Below, piece after piece: positions 17,646 through 25,849 of a stretch of 64,000 nt of DNA. The stretch covers positions 1,302,001 to 1,366,000 of the forward strand of contig CAXXHC010000001.1 of the NCBI GenBank assembly GCA_963663525.2. The letters run 5' to 3'. A program made the position numbers and the translations under genes. This DNA comes from G963663525 sp963663525 (GTDB taxonomy: Bacteria; Myxococcota_A; SURF-8; G963663525). The notes beneath the pieces were generated by a model. The model saw only the letters and a program-made list of their open reading frames with translations. It made no database searches and had not been told where the DNA came from. Within the stretch, counting starts at the first letter, position 1. Each line of letters opens with the position of its first letter.

Positions 17646-17846
17646 TTATCGAACAGCCAGGGCGTCTGGCAGGTCCGACATACGGATCCGGTAGGTACTG
17701 CCGATCTGAATGGCTGGCAGTTTTCCTGAAAGAATCTGTTTGCGGATGGACTGTTCATGACACCGGAGCCGATCCGCCACTTCCGAGACGGTTAGCCATT
17801 CATCGTCACGATCATGCTGTTGTTTTCTACTGTTTTCTGTATCCAT
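17646..17846 (-). CDS. Excisionase-like MerR/HTH_17 protein
   Basis: Residues about 17-62 match the small winged helix-turn-helix of excisionases and the HTH_17 family (WLTVSEVADRLRCHEQSIRK, LPAIQIGSTYRIRMSDL). Such 60-70-residue proteins direct excision of integrative elements or regulate their genes. ATG 17846 follows AAAAGGAGG. It lies in an element-like segment that ends with a serine recombinase at 18428, which supports a recombination-directionality or regulatory role. Confidence 0.8.
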   Translation of the reverse strand: MDTENSRKQQHDRDDEWLTVSEVADRLRCHEQSIRKQILSGKLPAIQIGSTYRIRMSDLPDALAVR

Positions 17847-18427
17847 TTCATCCTCCTTTTCGATGTCCGAAGTGGACTGTGATACACTCTACCCATCATC
17901 GTCGAATTGTGTTCGAGCAAATTCGGATAAGCTGTCCATCACTGTGGGGAGGTCTATTTAGTGATTACCGACCACGTACTGAACCGGTATTGAAACTGAG
18001 GCTGTAATAGGGAGGAAAACCCATAGAAGGGAGATTTCGGGACGATCTGTAGACATAGAGGTGGTTCCAAATCGATGAATGTCGCCTCTGAAAAGGTCGA
18101 AACCGTGTGAAAAAAGGCGGAGATTTGCACCATTACGTGGGCGACACTCAAGAAAACGGTAGGATGGTTGGTGGTCAGGAGATGGTCTCCAAAATGATGA
18201 GAAGTAGATGAACAGATGGATTTTCAGGAAAGCGCTTTCGCGAGAATCGGATAGCCTCCAGATCAGATAGGGTCTCCACGAGGAACCAGATGACGGATGA
18301 TCCATGGCATAGTCTCAGAAACCGAAGCTGTCCCGACAGTGTAGGAGATGGAAATCGAAGGATGAAACGGGTACGGAAAACAAATGTATTCCGACACCGG
18401 TTTCCGACCATTTTTTCGAACATGTTT
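17847..18427. other. Intergenic region, 581 bp, no recognised feature
   Basis: Only short frames without family resemblance occur here on either strand. It lies between the excisionase-like gene and the recombinase stop codon, both leftward. I see no T-tailed hairpin, tandem repeat or RNA gene. Confidence 0.5.
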
Positions 18428-19078
18428 TCAGGTGGATCTATCAGGTGGGTTTTCCGACCCCGGCTTCCGGGGCCATTCTCCAGCTTCGATCAACCGTTCA
18501 CGAAGGGTGGTTTTCGGGATGCCGAGAATTTTAGCGGCGGACTTTAATCCGTGTCCTCGGTCAAGAAGGGCAAGTGCTCCTCGTAGATCAATTTCCCTTC
18601 GAGGTCTTCCCAAGACGATTCCTTTGTCTTTTGCTCGTTGAAGGCCTGCCATACAGCGTTCCCGTATCATGGCATGTTCATAGGCACTGAATGCTCCGAT
18701 GAGAGAAATCATCAGTTTTCCACTGGCAGATTCGGTTGTAATCCCAGCGTCTCGGACACTGACGAAACCCACACCCAAGCTCGTCAGTTCGTCGAGGATA
18801 GCCAGCAGATGTTGGAGTGATCTGCCCAGCCTGTCCAATTTCCACACCACCAGAAGGTCAAACTTACCTCTGCGGGCGTCGGTCATCATCCGTTCCAATG
18901 CAGGTCTATCAGCAGTCGTTCCTGAAAAGCCTTCGTCTATATAAATGTCATGGACATCCCACCCACGTTGCTCGGCGACTTGCTTGAGCTCATCTTCTTG
19001 GAGACCGATGTCCTGATGCCCGGTCGAGCATCGAACATACAAAGCGGCTCTGATAGGTTTTGCTGGTTTTGGGGTCAT
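18428..19078 (-). CDS. Small serine recombinase (resolvase/invertase type)
   Basis: The 216-residue protein has a resolvase catalytic domain: ALYVRCSTGHQDIGLQ with the nucleophilic Ser in YVRCS, then VVWKLDRLGRSLQHLL and EHAMIRERCMAGL. A Hin-type helix-turn-helix ends it (GHGLKSAAKILGIPKTTLRE). It should cut and rejoin DNA at paired crossover sites through a 5' phosphoserine. ATG 19078 is taken as the start; the frame is open upstream to 19132 but that part overlaps the att-like repeat region. The motif at 19111-19147 lies 33 bases before the start, a natural place for its own site. Confidence 0.88.
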   Translation of the reverse strand: MTPKPAKPIRAALYVRCSTGHQDIGLQEDELKQVAEQRGWDVHDIYIDEGFSGTTADRPALERMMTDARRGKFDLLVVWKLDRLGRSLQHLLAILDELTSLGVGFVSVRDAGITTESASGKLMISLIGAFSAYEHAMIRERCMAGLQRAKDKGIVLGRPRREIDLRGALALLDRGHGLKSAAKILGIPKTTLRERLIEAGEWPRKPGSENPPDRST

Positions 19079-19110
19079 CAGTCTTTCATCTCCGAGTTGG
19101 TTTCCTACAC

Positions 19111-19147
19111 CAACAACCCGAAGCCGAGACAAACTAAGCCATAAAAA
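19111..19147 (+). repeat. Att-like motif, copy B
   Basis: CAACAACCC followed by AAACTAAGCC matches copies A (2613) and C (19358) at the ends of the motif, with a divergent middle. It lies just upstream of the small serine recombinase start. It is in the same orientation as copy A. Confidence 0.5.
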
Positions 19148-19660
19148 CTTTAGGCAGGGAAACTTTCTGTAGGAGCACCTGCTGTTCCGAGAAGCCGGTT
19201 TTCCGGGAAGACCTGTCGATTGGCGACGTTAATTTTTTATCCGGTACCTTTCGGCCCCCAAAGCCATATTGAAAACGTAAGCAAAATCAAAGACTTAACA
19301 TTGAAAAGGCATTGAATCCCCCTTTTAGGAGCCACCATACAGAAAGAGTAATTGACGATTTTCCGGCTTAGTTTCCTGAAGTTCTGGGTTGTTGAGATGC
19401 CCCTGAGAACATTTTTTCGTGTTTTGGGGTAATAGGACTGTCAGGTAATGGTGCCTGACATGAAGATCGAAACGGAACTGTAAACCGAGCCTGTCCTGAA
19501 ATGCCAATCGTCGGAATCGATGATTGGAAGCATCCCTACTCGGGTGCGAGCCTGATACGACCACACGTCATAACGTGGCCAATCAGGTGACCTGCTCTAC
19601 GGTGAATGACCAGTTCCCCAACCGTCCGTGTATTGGATGCACGGGCATGGGGAGACCATC
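19148..19660. other. Intergenic region with inverted att-like copy and a small dyad
   Basis: The region contains copy C of the att-like motif at 19358-19394 and a perfect 7-bp dyad TGTCAGG/CCTGACA with an 8-base loop at 19439-19460. No convincing gene is present. It separates the recombinase that closes the defence element from the interrupted large recombinase operon. Confidence 0.5.
19358..19394 (-). repeat. Att-like motif, copy C (inverted)
   Basis: Read on the minus strand it starts CAACAACCC and ends AAACTAAGCCGGAAAAT, closely matching copy A. It is 210 bp from copy B and in the opposite orientation. Confidence 0.5.
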
Positions 19661-19855
19661 ATGCCAAAGAGCAGGAAGACAGACAAGAGAGAATACACGG
19701 TGAATTGGAATCTCAAACAACCAGAACCAGATATGTCGAATACAGGAAAAGCGAATCCACAGGTGGAAATTCATGAGGATGTATTGAACATCATCCTCGA
19801 TTGCATCCTTGAGAACCCCGAACCATCTGAAGATGATGATTCTTGGTACAGCTGA
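19661..19855 (+). CDS. Small hypothetical protein coupled to the large recombinase
   Basis: The 64-residue product starts at ATG 19661 behind GGGGAGA and its TGA shares a base with the ATG of the large serine recombinase (TGATG), which indicates translational coupling. The protein has a basic N-terminus and an acidic helical C-terminus (VEIHEDVLNIILDCILENPE). Small acidic proteins in this position often accompany large serine recombinases, where some act as directionality factors; that role is only inferred here. Confidence 0.5.
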   Translation: MPKSRKTDKREYTVNWNLKQPEPDMSNTGKANPQVEIHEDVLNIILDCILENPEPSEDDDSWYS

Positions 19856-20113
19856 TGAAGACTAAACACAGTCAGAAAACCGAAAAGGAATCGGCATCAG
19901 GCATCACAGCCTTGTACAGTCGCGTCACTCGTGAAGAATCGGTAAAAAAAGGACTATCCCTGCCAAATCAGCGCCGCCGTTTCGACGAACTGGCCAAACA
20001 AAACAAGTGGGAAACTACTCGTATTTACGAAGAACCTTCTGGCACGTCTGGAGAACTTCCCCCTGAGAAGCGTCCTGCATTATCTAAACTTCTAAAAGAT
20101 GCGAAGTCAGGAA

Positions 20114-20121
20114 TAATTGAT
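20114..20121. repeat. Target-site duplication of ISL3-type copy 2 (left)
   Basis: TAATTGAT here is repeated exactly at 21634-21641 on the other side of the element. Confidence 0.95.
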
Positions 20122-21633
20122 GCCTCCTCGCTATTTACTGTGGGTAAGCAGTTTCATCTGCGGCAGGTCGAAGTCTAGCTTTCCAGCGACGAGGAAGATC
20201 ATGGTTCGAAGCTTCCTAAACGACCTGAACCCTCTGGCCTTGCGCTTGGCCGCCTGAATTATACCGTTGATGCCTTCCACCAGCCCTTGTGTCAAACCTG
20301 ACTGAAACCACCGCAATACCCCATCCCAGTGGGTCTTGATCGTTTTGGCTACCTTGATCATCGGCGGCAGTTGGCTGTGCGTGGCCCAGAAATACCAGTA
20401 CTGCAACTGCTTCTCACCGTCATCTGGATGGCCTGCGTAGTCGGCATATACCGACTGAAGCGTCTCTTTGAGCCGATAGCCCCTGGCCGTTTTCAGCGTG
20501 CTGTCTTTCAACTCATCGAACTTCTCTCGCTCTTTGTCCGTAAGGTTTTGCTCGTTTTTCAACCAGACCCATCTCGTCTTTTCCAACTCAGTCCTGTCTT
20601 GGCGCTCCTCACGCCGCACCTCGTCCACGGCCTTGTTGACAAGCTTCATCACGTGGAAGCGGTCGAAGGTCATCGCCGCATCGGGAAACTGTTTCCCAAC
20701 CCCCTTGATGAACGCCGCTGACATGTCCATGCTGAACTCTTTCACCTGTTCGGGTTTACCGCCGTGAGCGTGAAGCTCAGCCTCGAAGCCCGCCACCGTC
20801 CGGTGGTCTTTGCCGGGCTCCACGTGCAGAACCTTCGCCTCGTCCATGTCCACGAACACCGTCACGTAGTCGTGCCCACGGGAACGGCTGGTTTCATCCA
20901 CGCCCACCGCTTCGACCTCGGACCAGTCCTGCTTCGCCAGACTCGAGTCCACATAGTATTCCAGCACCCGCCAGATCCGCGTGTCGTGCTCACCAAGTAT
21001 TTCGCCGATCCCCTTGGGCGTCATGCCCTTTCTGGCCATAAGCAGTACCAGCGCCTCAAAAAGCAGCGTGAACCCCGCACCAGGACGCGCCCAAGGTACC
21101 TCCACCGTTTTTACTCCGTGTTCAGGGCATTTGATCCGGGGTAGGCGTGCGTGAAGATACGCCTCGTGCTGAAAAAAGTTCAGATGTCGCCAACTCCTCT
21201 CGTTCGTATCGTGAACCCCGCAAGCCACCTCGCATTGCGGGCACGCAAACCGGCTCCCGGCGGGAAAATCCAGGTACAGATCCAACCGGTGGCGCTCGGC
21301 GTCAAAGTCAATATCCACCACCTCCCAGGGAGGGGTCAATCCAAGAGCCATCGTGAAAAGTCCGCGCTCGTCCATCTCTTGCTCCTTCAGTGTGCAAAGG
21401 TTACACTGGCAGAACTTCGGCGGAGGATAAGGCAACGCGGGGACGCGACCCGAGCGCCGTCGAAGGTCCGAACCTGGAAAGGAGGGGGAAACCTCTCCTT
21501 TTCTCTTTATCCCTTATTACAACAACCAGGTTTGGACTTCAAAGCGATAAATCCCAGGGGTGCGGGGACGGGTCCCCGGATCGGCGAAGCCGATGCATAA
21601 GCTGCCGTTACCCACACTAAACAGCGAAGAGCC
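20122..21633 (-). mobile_element. ISL3-type insertion sequence, copy 2 (1512 bp)
   Basis: It has the same ends, length and encoded protein as the copy at 8735-10246, and is in the same orientation, but has a different 8-bp duplication (TAATTGAT). It is inserted in codon 89 of the large serine recombinase gene. The intact duplications at both copies show two independent insertions rather than a segmental duplication. Confidence 0.95.
20131..21375 (-). CDS. ISL3-family transposase (copy 2)
   Basis: The 414-residue protein is identical to that of copy 1, with the same Cys pairs near the N-terminus and the DDE residues in GVDETS, FDRFHV and VEGING. ATG 21375 follows AAGGAG. It reads against the interrupted recombinase gene. 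Both copies appear functional. Confidence 0.93.
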   Translation of the reverse strand: MDERGLFTMALGLTPPWEVVDIDFDAERHRLDLYLDFPAGSRFACPQCEVACGVHDTNERSWRHLNFFQHEAYLHARLPRIKCPEHGVKTVEVPWARPGAGFTLLFEALVLLMARKGMTPKGIGEILGEHDTRIWRVLEYYVDSSLAKQDWSEVEAVGVDETSRSRGHDYVTVFVDMDEAKVLHVEPGKDHRTVAGFEAELHAHGGKPEQVKEFSMDMSAAFIKGVGKQFPDAAMTFDRFHVMKLVNKAVDEVRREERQDRTELEKTRWVWLKNEQNLTDKEREKFDELKDSTLKTARGYRLKETLQSVYADYAGHPDDGEKQLQYWYFWATHSQLPPMIKVAKTIKTHWDGVLRWFQSGLTQGLVEGINGIIQAAKRKARGFRSFRKLRTMIFLVAGKLDFDLPQMKLLTHSK

Positions 21634-21641
21634 TAATTGAT
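21634..21641. repeat. Target-site duplication of ISL3-type copy 2 (right)
   Basis: TAATTGAT follows the right end of the element and matches 20114-20121. Confidence 0.95.
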
Positions 21642-23678
21642 CGTGTCGTGATACGGCATCTCGACCGACTTGGTCGTGGAGATGTTCTTGTTCCAGTCTT
21701 GCAATCCCTTCAAACTGCTGATGTTGAGGTTGTTACATTTGACGGTACGGTCGAGGTGAAATCGGCAGCCGGAAGATTTATGACTCGTATCCAGGCTGCT
21801 GCAGGTGCTTTTGAAGTCGAACGAGGTGGTGAAAGGGTTCGGGAAGCGAAACGTGGACGTGCCCACGATGGAATTTATACTGGCCCCGCCCCATATGGTT
21901 ATATGTCGCAATCACGCCGGTGTAGAGAGCTGATTGCTAACGGAATCGATCCAGAAAATGCTCGTATTCAAGCCCAGAAAGAATATCCGGTCAGTCCTGG
22001 TTTATTAATTGACGATGCGGAAGCCAAGATCGTTCGTCTGGTCTTCGACATGTACGTAAACAAACGGATGGGATCAAGGGTGATTGCCAATGAGTTGAAT
22101 GCTCGTGGTATACTTCGGCGCGGAAAACGATGGGTTCCACAGCATGTAGGAAAACTTCTGCGAGATCCCAAAGTGGCCGGTTTCATCACCTATGACGAGG
22201 AGGCTTACGAAAATGGTCGAAAACCAAGCTCAGAGATCCATAAACACACCAGATATCCAGCAAAACATGAAGCGATTATAAGCCGGGATCTTTATGAGCG
22301 AACTGAAATTCTGCTCACCGAAGGCCGGTTTCGGGTCATTTCAAATGTGAAAAACGCACGGATTTACCCTTTGGGGCCTGTCATTCTGGACATCCATGGG
22401 CATCGAATGAAAGGTCATGCATCGGGTGGCCAGTATTTTTACTATGGTTGCGTTCTCCGTCGCCGGATTGGACCTGATCCAGGTTTTGGCGGGTGTGATT
22501 TTCCTCCGATTCACGCTGAGAGAACAGAAGAGGCCGTTCGTGAAATTCTTGCGAAACTTCTATCGTCTCCAACAATGGTTATGCGGGCTTGGGAGTCGGC
22601 CAAACAGAAAATGGCAGAAGAGGCACCGGAACGAAAACGGGCATTGTCCGAGTTGGATGTTGAAATTGCTGGACTTGAACGAGAGCGAGAGTCCGTTTTT
22701 TCGGGATTACGCGATGTGGATCTTGATCCTAACCAATACAAGACCATTGCCGATAGGGCAAAGGAACTCAACGAACGAATCCGGGAACTTCAAAAACGAC
22801 GTGATGAGGTCGAGCAAAAAGTGGTTCCGGTACAAGTGCGGCGTTTGAGCCAAGAACAGGTTGAGAAACATTTGGCAGGCTTGAAGGAAATGCTTGCAAG
22901 TGAACCGGCCCGGTTCCGAGACCTTATTATAATGTTAAAGAAACACCACGATTTTCGAATAGTTGCTTTGGATGAACGAAAATTACGAGTAAGTTTGACT
23001 ATGAAGCCTGCAACAATCAGGGGCGACACCGGAGCGGCTGCGCGTTTGACGGCAGACGTAGAACCAAAGATTGACTTGGATAGAGATGGGGAAACTGGGC
23101 CTCGGATGCTTACGAATGATGAATGGGCTGCCCGTGAGAACGAGAAGGGACATTATTGCCAATGTGGGTGCGGGCAGAAGATTACGGTTCTACCGAGGCA
23201 TCGTGCCAAAACAGTAGGAATCCCTAAATTTCTAAAAGGGTCTGGACATTGGAAATGTGACATGACCGGTTTTGTCGAGAAACTCAATAAAGATGGATAT
23301 TTAACTGTGGCTCAAGCTGCCAATAAGATAGGCGTTTCAGAAAACACAATGCGTCGAGCAGAGCATCGTGGATGGATAGAGCCGGAATACCGAGAATGGG
23401 GGAAGCGGTATCCAATGCGAGTCTATAAGAAGAAGGATTTACCGCATCTGAAACAGTCTCTGGTTGATGCCGGTTTTCGATTCAAGAATGATCTGGACCT
23501 GATGACGACACCTGAAATAGCCAAGGCAACCGGAGTGTCAGAAAGTCGTTTGCTATGGCTGGAAAACAAGGGAATTATTCCGGCACCACCAAGAGATACG
23601 AACGGAAATAGGATATGGAAAAAGTCGGAATTAAAAAAATTGAAGGAGATGATCCCACCGAAGCTTGGTAGCAAGTAA

Positions 23679-24405
23679 TTTGAAAGTTAACCAACGGGTT
23701 GCCAGTAAAAGCCTGCCTTGGGGAGCCAATTTAAAATTCCGCTAACTCAAGCGGATTCCTGGTTTACGCAAGCCCCGTGGATGATCCTCCACGGGGTTTT
23801 GCTTTTTGCCTGTCTTTTCACGCGGTTCCGACCACCCACCCATCCCCGCAGTCTCTCTGGTTTGTTCCGCCGGGCGGTTCACCGGTCCGAACGCTTCAAG
23901 GGTTCGTCGGGGTTGCCGGAATGTGCGCCGCAAACTCTCTGCCTCTCTCTTGAACGCCCCGGCTTGGTTGACGGTCAAAGAGTGGACGGGCGGCGCGGCG
24001 GACGGTTTCATGGAAGCGACCCGGTGGTGAACGCGAGGGTGAGTCCGGCTGGTTCACAGGTAAACCCGGGGCGGACAACCGTGATGTGGACCTTTTAAAA
24101 ATATTGCCGGTGCAACCCTCGTCTTCTTGAGAAGATGACCAAACCGGAGGGTTTCACCCATTCAAATCTCAAAGTGAAACTATGAAGCAAGCCTCCCTTC
24201 GGCGCTATACTGGGAATCACAACACCCCCAGTGGCCGTAGGGCCGTGCAATCTTTCAACTTGACTATTCTCTAGAAACGTTGCGGTAACTCTATCAGCAG
24301 GTCGCTGTGGCTAACTAAAATATATACTATTGTTTTTCCATCTGGCCATCTGCCTCAATAGGGAGAAGATTGTATACTAGTATGATTATTTAGTATGTAT
24401 TCTAG
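23679..24405. other. Intergenic region, 727 bp, GC-rich to AT-rich transition
   Basis: Apart from the terminator at 23773-23806, I find no gene. The left part is GC-rich and the right part, from about 24270, becomes AT-rich like the following two-gene operon, so an insertion boundary probably lies between. Confidence 0.5.
23773..23806 (+). terminator. Rho-independent terminator after the large recombinase
   Basis: CCCCGTGGA (23773-23781) pairs with TCCACGGGG (23788-23796) around a six-base loop, followed by TTTTGCTTTTT. It lies 95 bases after the recombinase stop and points the same way. Confidence 0.85.
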
Positions 24406-25842
24406 TTATATGTCGATATACAACTTGAAATCATACGGATGAGGCCTATTCTTAACTGCATAATATTCTCTGGTTATTTTATAGTCGATCCAGGCATGTA
24501 TTAACTCCGAGTTGAATACATCTCCTTCGAGCAGATAGCCATGGTCCTTTTCAAGTTCATGACATGCTTCCAGTAAAGAAGTGGGGATAGATCTAATATT
24601 TTTTAGCTTGTCAACTGCTATATCTGGTGTCTCCATATTAAAAAGTCCCCACCCCAGTTCGATAGGATCAATTTTGTTTTTAATACCATCTAATCCAGCC
24701 ATCAATTGAGCGGCTAAAGATAGGTATATATTACCCGAACAATCTGGGACGCGATTTTGAATGCCCTTTAAACTTATTTTATTCTTATCGTCTATTAATA
24801 CTGCAGCTTGATAGCTAGTTTTACTGAAATATAGCTTTGTAGGGACAGGGAATCCTGGTACAAGTCTTGTATAACTGTTGTTACTAGGATTTGTTATCGC
24901 AGCCAAACTTGGACCATGAATAAGTAGTCCTCCTATATAATATAATGCGGTTTTGGATAATCCTTCATATCCGTCACGGTCATAAAATATGCTATTCCCA
25001 TCTTTTGATACTAGACATTGATTCACGAACAATCCACTACCAGCTTCATTGAATAACGGTTTCGGCATAAATGAAGCAAATTTACCATAGTTCCATGCCA
25101 TCCATTTTATAATATACTTAGATATTATGAGTTTGTCTGCGGCCGACATTATCGGCATAGGCATAGTTATCATTTCAACATGACCTGGCCCACCACCAGA
25201 ATGATGGTGAGCGAATATCTCCATACCTATTCTATCAAGCTGTTTTGTTAACTCAGATCGGATTCTGCTTAATGAGTCTTGAGGTGGAGAAGCATACCCG
25301 CCTCCTTGTCTTTGTACTTTATATCCTAAATTCATACCTTCCATCTGACTGTTCCAATCAGCTTCCCCTGAGTCAATCATGTAATACCCAGTATTTACGT
25401 CCTCTTTTACATTAATAGAGTCAAAAATATAATATTGTATATTATATTTCCAGATACTTTTCAAGGCTATTCCTGTACTCTCAAGGTATTTTTCTGCTCT
25501 ATTTGCAATATTTCTGGTGTCGCAAGAAATAGGCTCTTTGGTGGCACTATCACATATATTGCATAATATACTTATTGTTTTTGCCTCATTATCTCCAGGC
25601 GGATCAATTATTGAGGTACAAATATCTGGTATTAAGGATACTTTGGCTTTGTTCAATTGATAAATTCCAATTGCACTTCCTGTATCTAATTCAACGCCAT
25701 CAAGAAATATTGATTCTGATAGCCGCGGAGAGGGTATTGTCGTATGATATATTTTTCCAAGCAAATCAATGAATTTAAGATCAATTTGTTCAGGTTTTTC
25801 CTTTTCACACAATTCAATTAGATCTTGATAATTTTTAATCAT
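24406..25842 (-). CDS. Glutamine-synthetase-fold protein, catalytically degenerate
   Basis: The 478-residue protein aligns along its length with type I glutamine synthetase: MPKPLFNEAGSGL (about 259-271) and NSYTRLVPGF (about 322-331) are clear family landmarks. Yet by alignment to the E. coli enzyme the metal ligands E129, E131, E212, H269 and E357 are N134, Q136, S215, F272 and Q362, and flap residue E327 is P332; only E220 (as E223) is kept. It should therefore not make glutamine. It follows the KAP NTPase gene by 7 bases and is AT-rich like it. I infer a sensor, scaffold or ligand-binding role with that NTPase. Confidence 0.85.
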   Translation of the reverse strand: MIKNYQDLIELCEKEKPEQIDLKFIDLLGKIYHTTIPSPRLSESIFLDGVELDTGSAIGIYQLNKAKVSLIPDICTSIIDPPGDNEAKTISILCNICDSATKEPISCDTRNIANRAEKYLESTGIALKSIWKYNIQYYIFDSINVKEDVNTGYYMIDSGEADWNSQMEGMNLGYKVQRQGGGYASPPQDSLSRIRSELTKQLDRIGMEIFAHHHSGGGPGHVEMITMPMPIMSAADKLIISKYIIKWMAWNYGKFASFMPKPLFNEAGSGLFVNQCLVSKDGNSIFYDRDGYEGLSKTALYYIGGLLIHGPSLAAITNPSNNSYTRLVPGFPVPTKLYFSKTSYQAAVLIDDKNKISLKGIQNRVPDCSGNIYLSLAAQLMAGLDGIKNKIDPIELGWGLFNMETPDIAVDKLKNIRSIPTSLLEACHELEKDHGYLLEGDVFNSELIHAWIDYKITREYYAVKNRPHPYDFKLYIDI

Positions 25843-25849
25843 GTTTAGC

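Larger units (their letters stand above)
19855..23678 (+). pseudogene. Large serine recombinase interrupted by ISL3-type element copy 2
   Basis: Codons 1-89 (19855-20121) and the rest (21642-23678) join in frame if the element and one 8-bp duplication are removed, giving GIID/RVVIRHLDRLGRGD across the junction and a 767-residue protein. Features in order: resolvase domain (ALYSRVTREES, with Thr25 where the catalytic Ser is expected), recombinase domain (VIANELNARGILRRGKRWV), a Cys-containing region (GCVLRRRIGPDPGFGGCDFP), a coiled coil, a CQCGCGQ zinc motif, and two MerR-like HTH units near the C-terminus (YLTVAQAANKIGVSENTMRR; TTPEIAKATGVSESRLLWLE). The gene cannot make a full product now; precise excision would restore it. 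Confidence 0.88.

Noticed and set aside
23742..24011. Leftward open frame of 89 codons
   Set aside because: It overlaps the terminator of the recombinase gene, is Arg/Pro-rich as expected of GC-rich non-coding DNA, and has no ribosome binding site.
24406..25842. Calling this gene glnA (active glutamine synthetase)
   Set aside because: The fold is clear, but five of six metal ligands and the flap Glu are substituted, so enzymatic function is unlikely.
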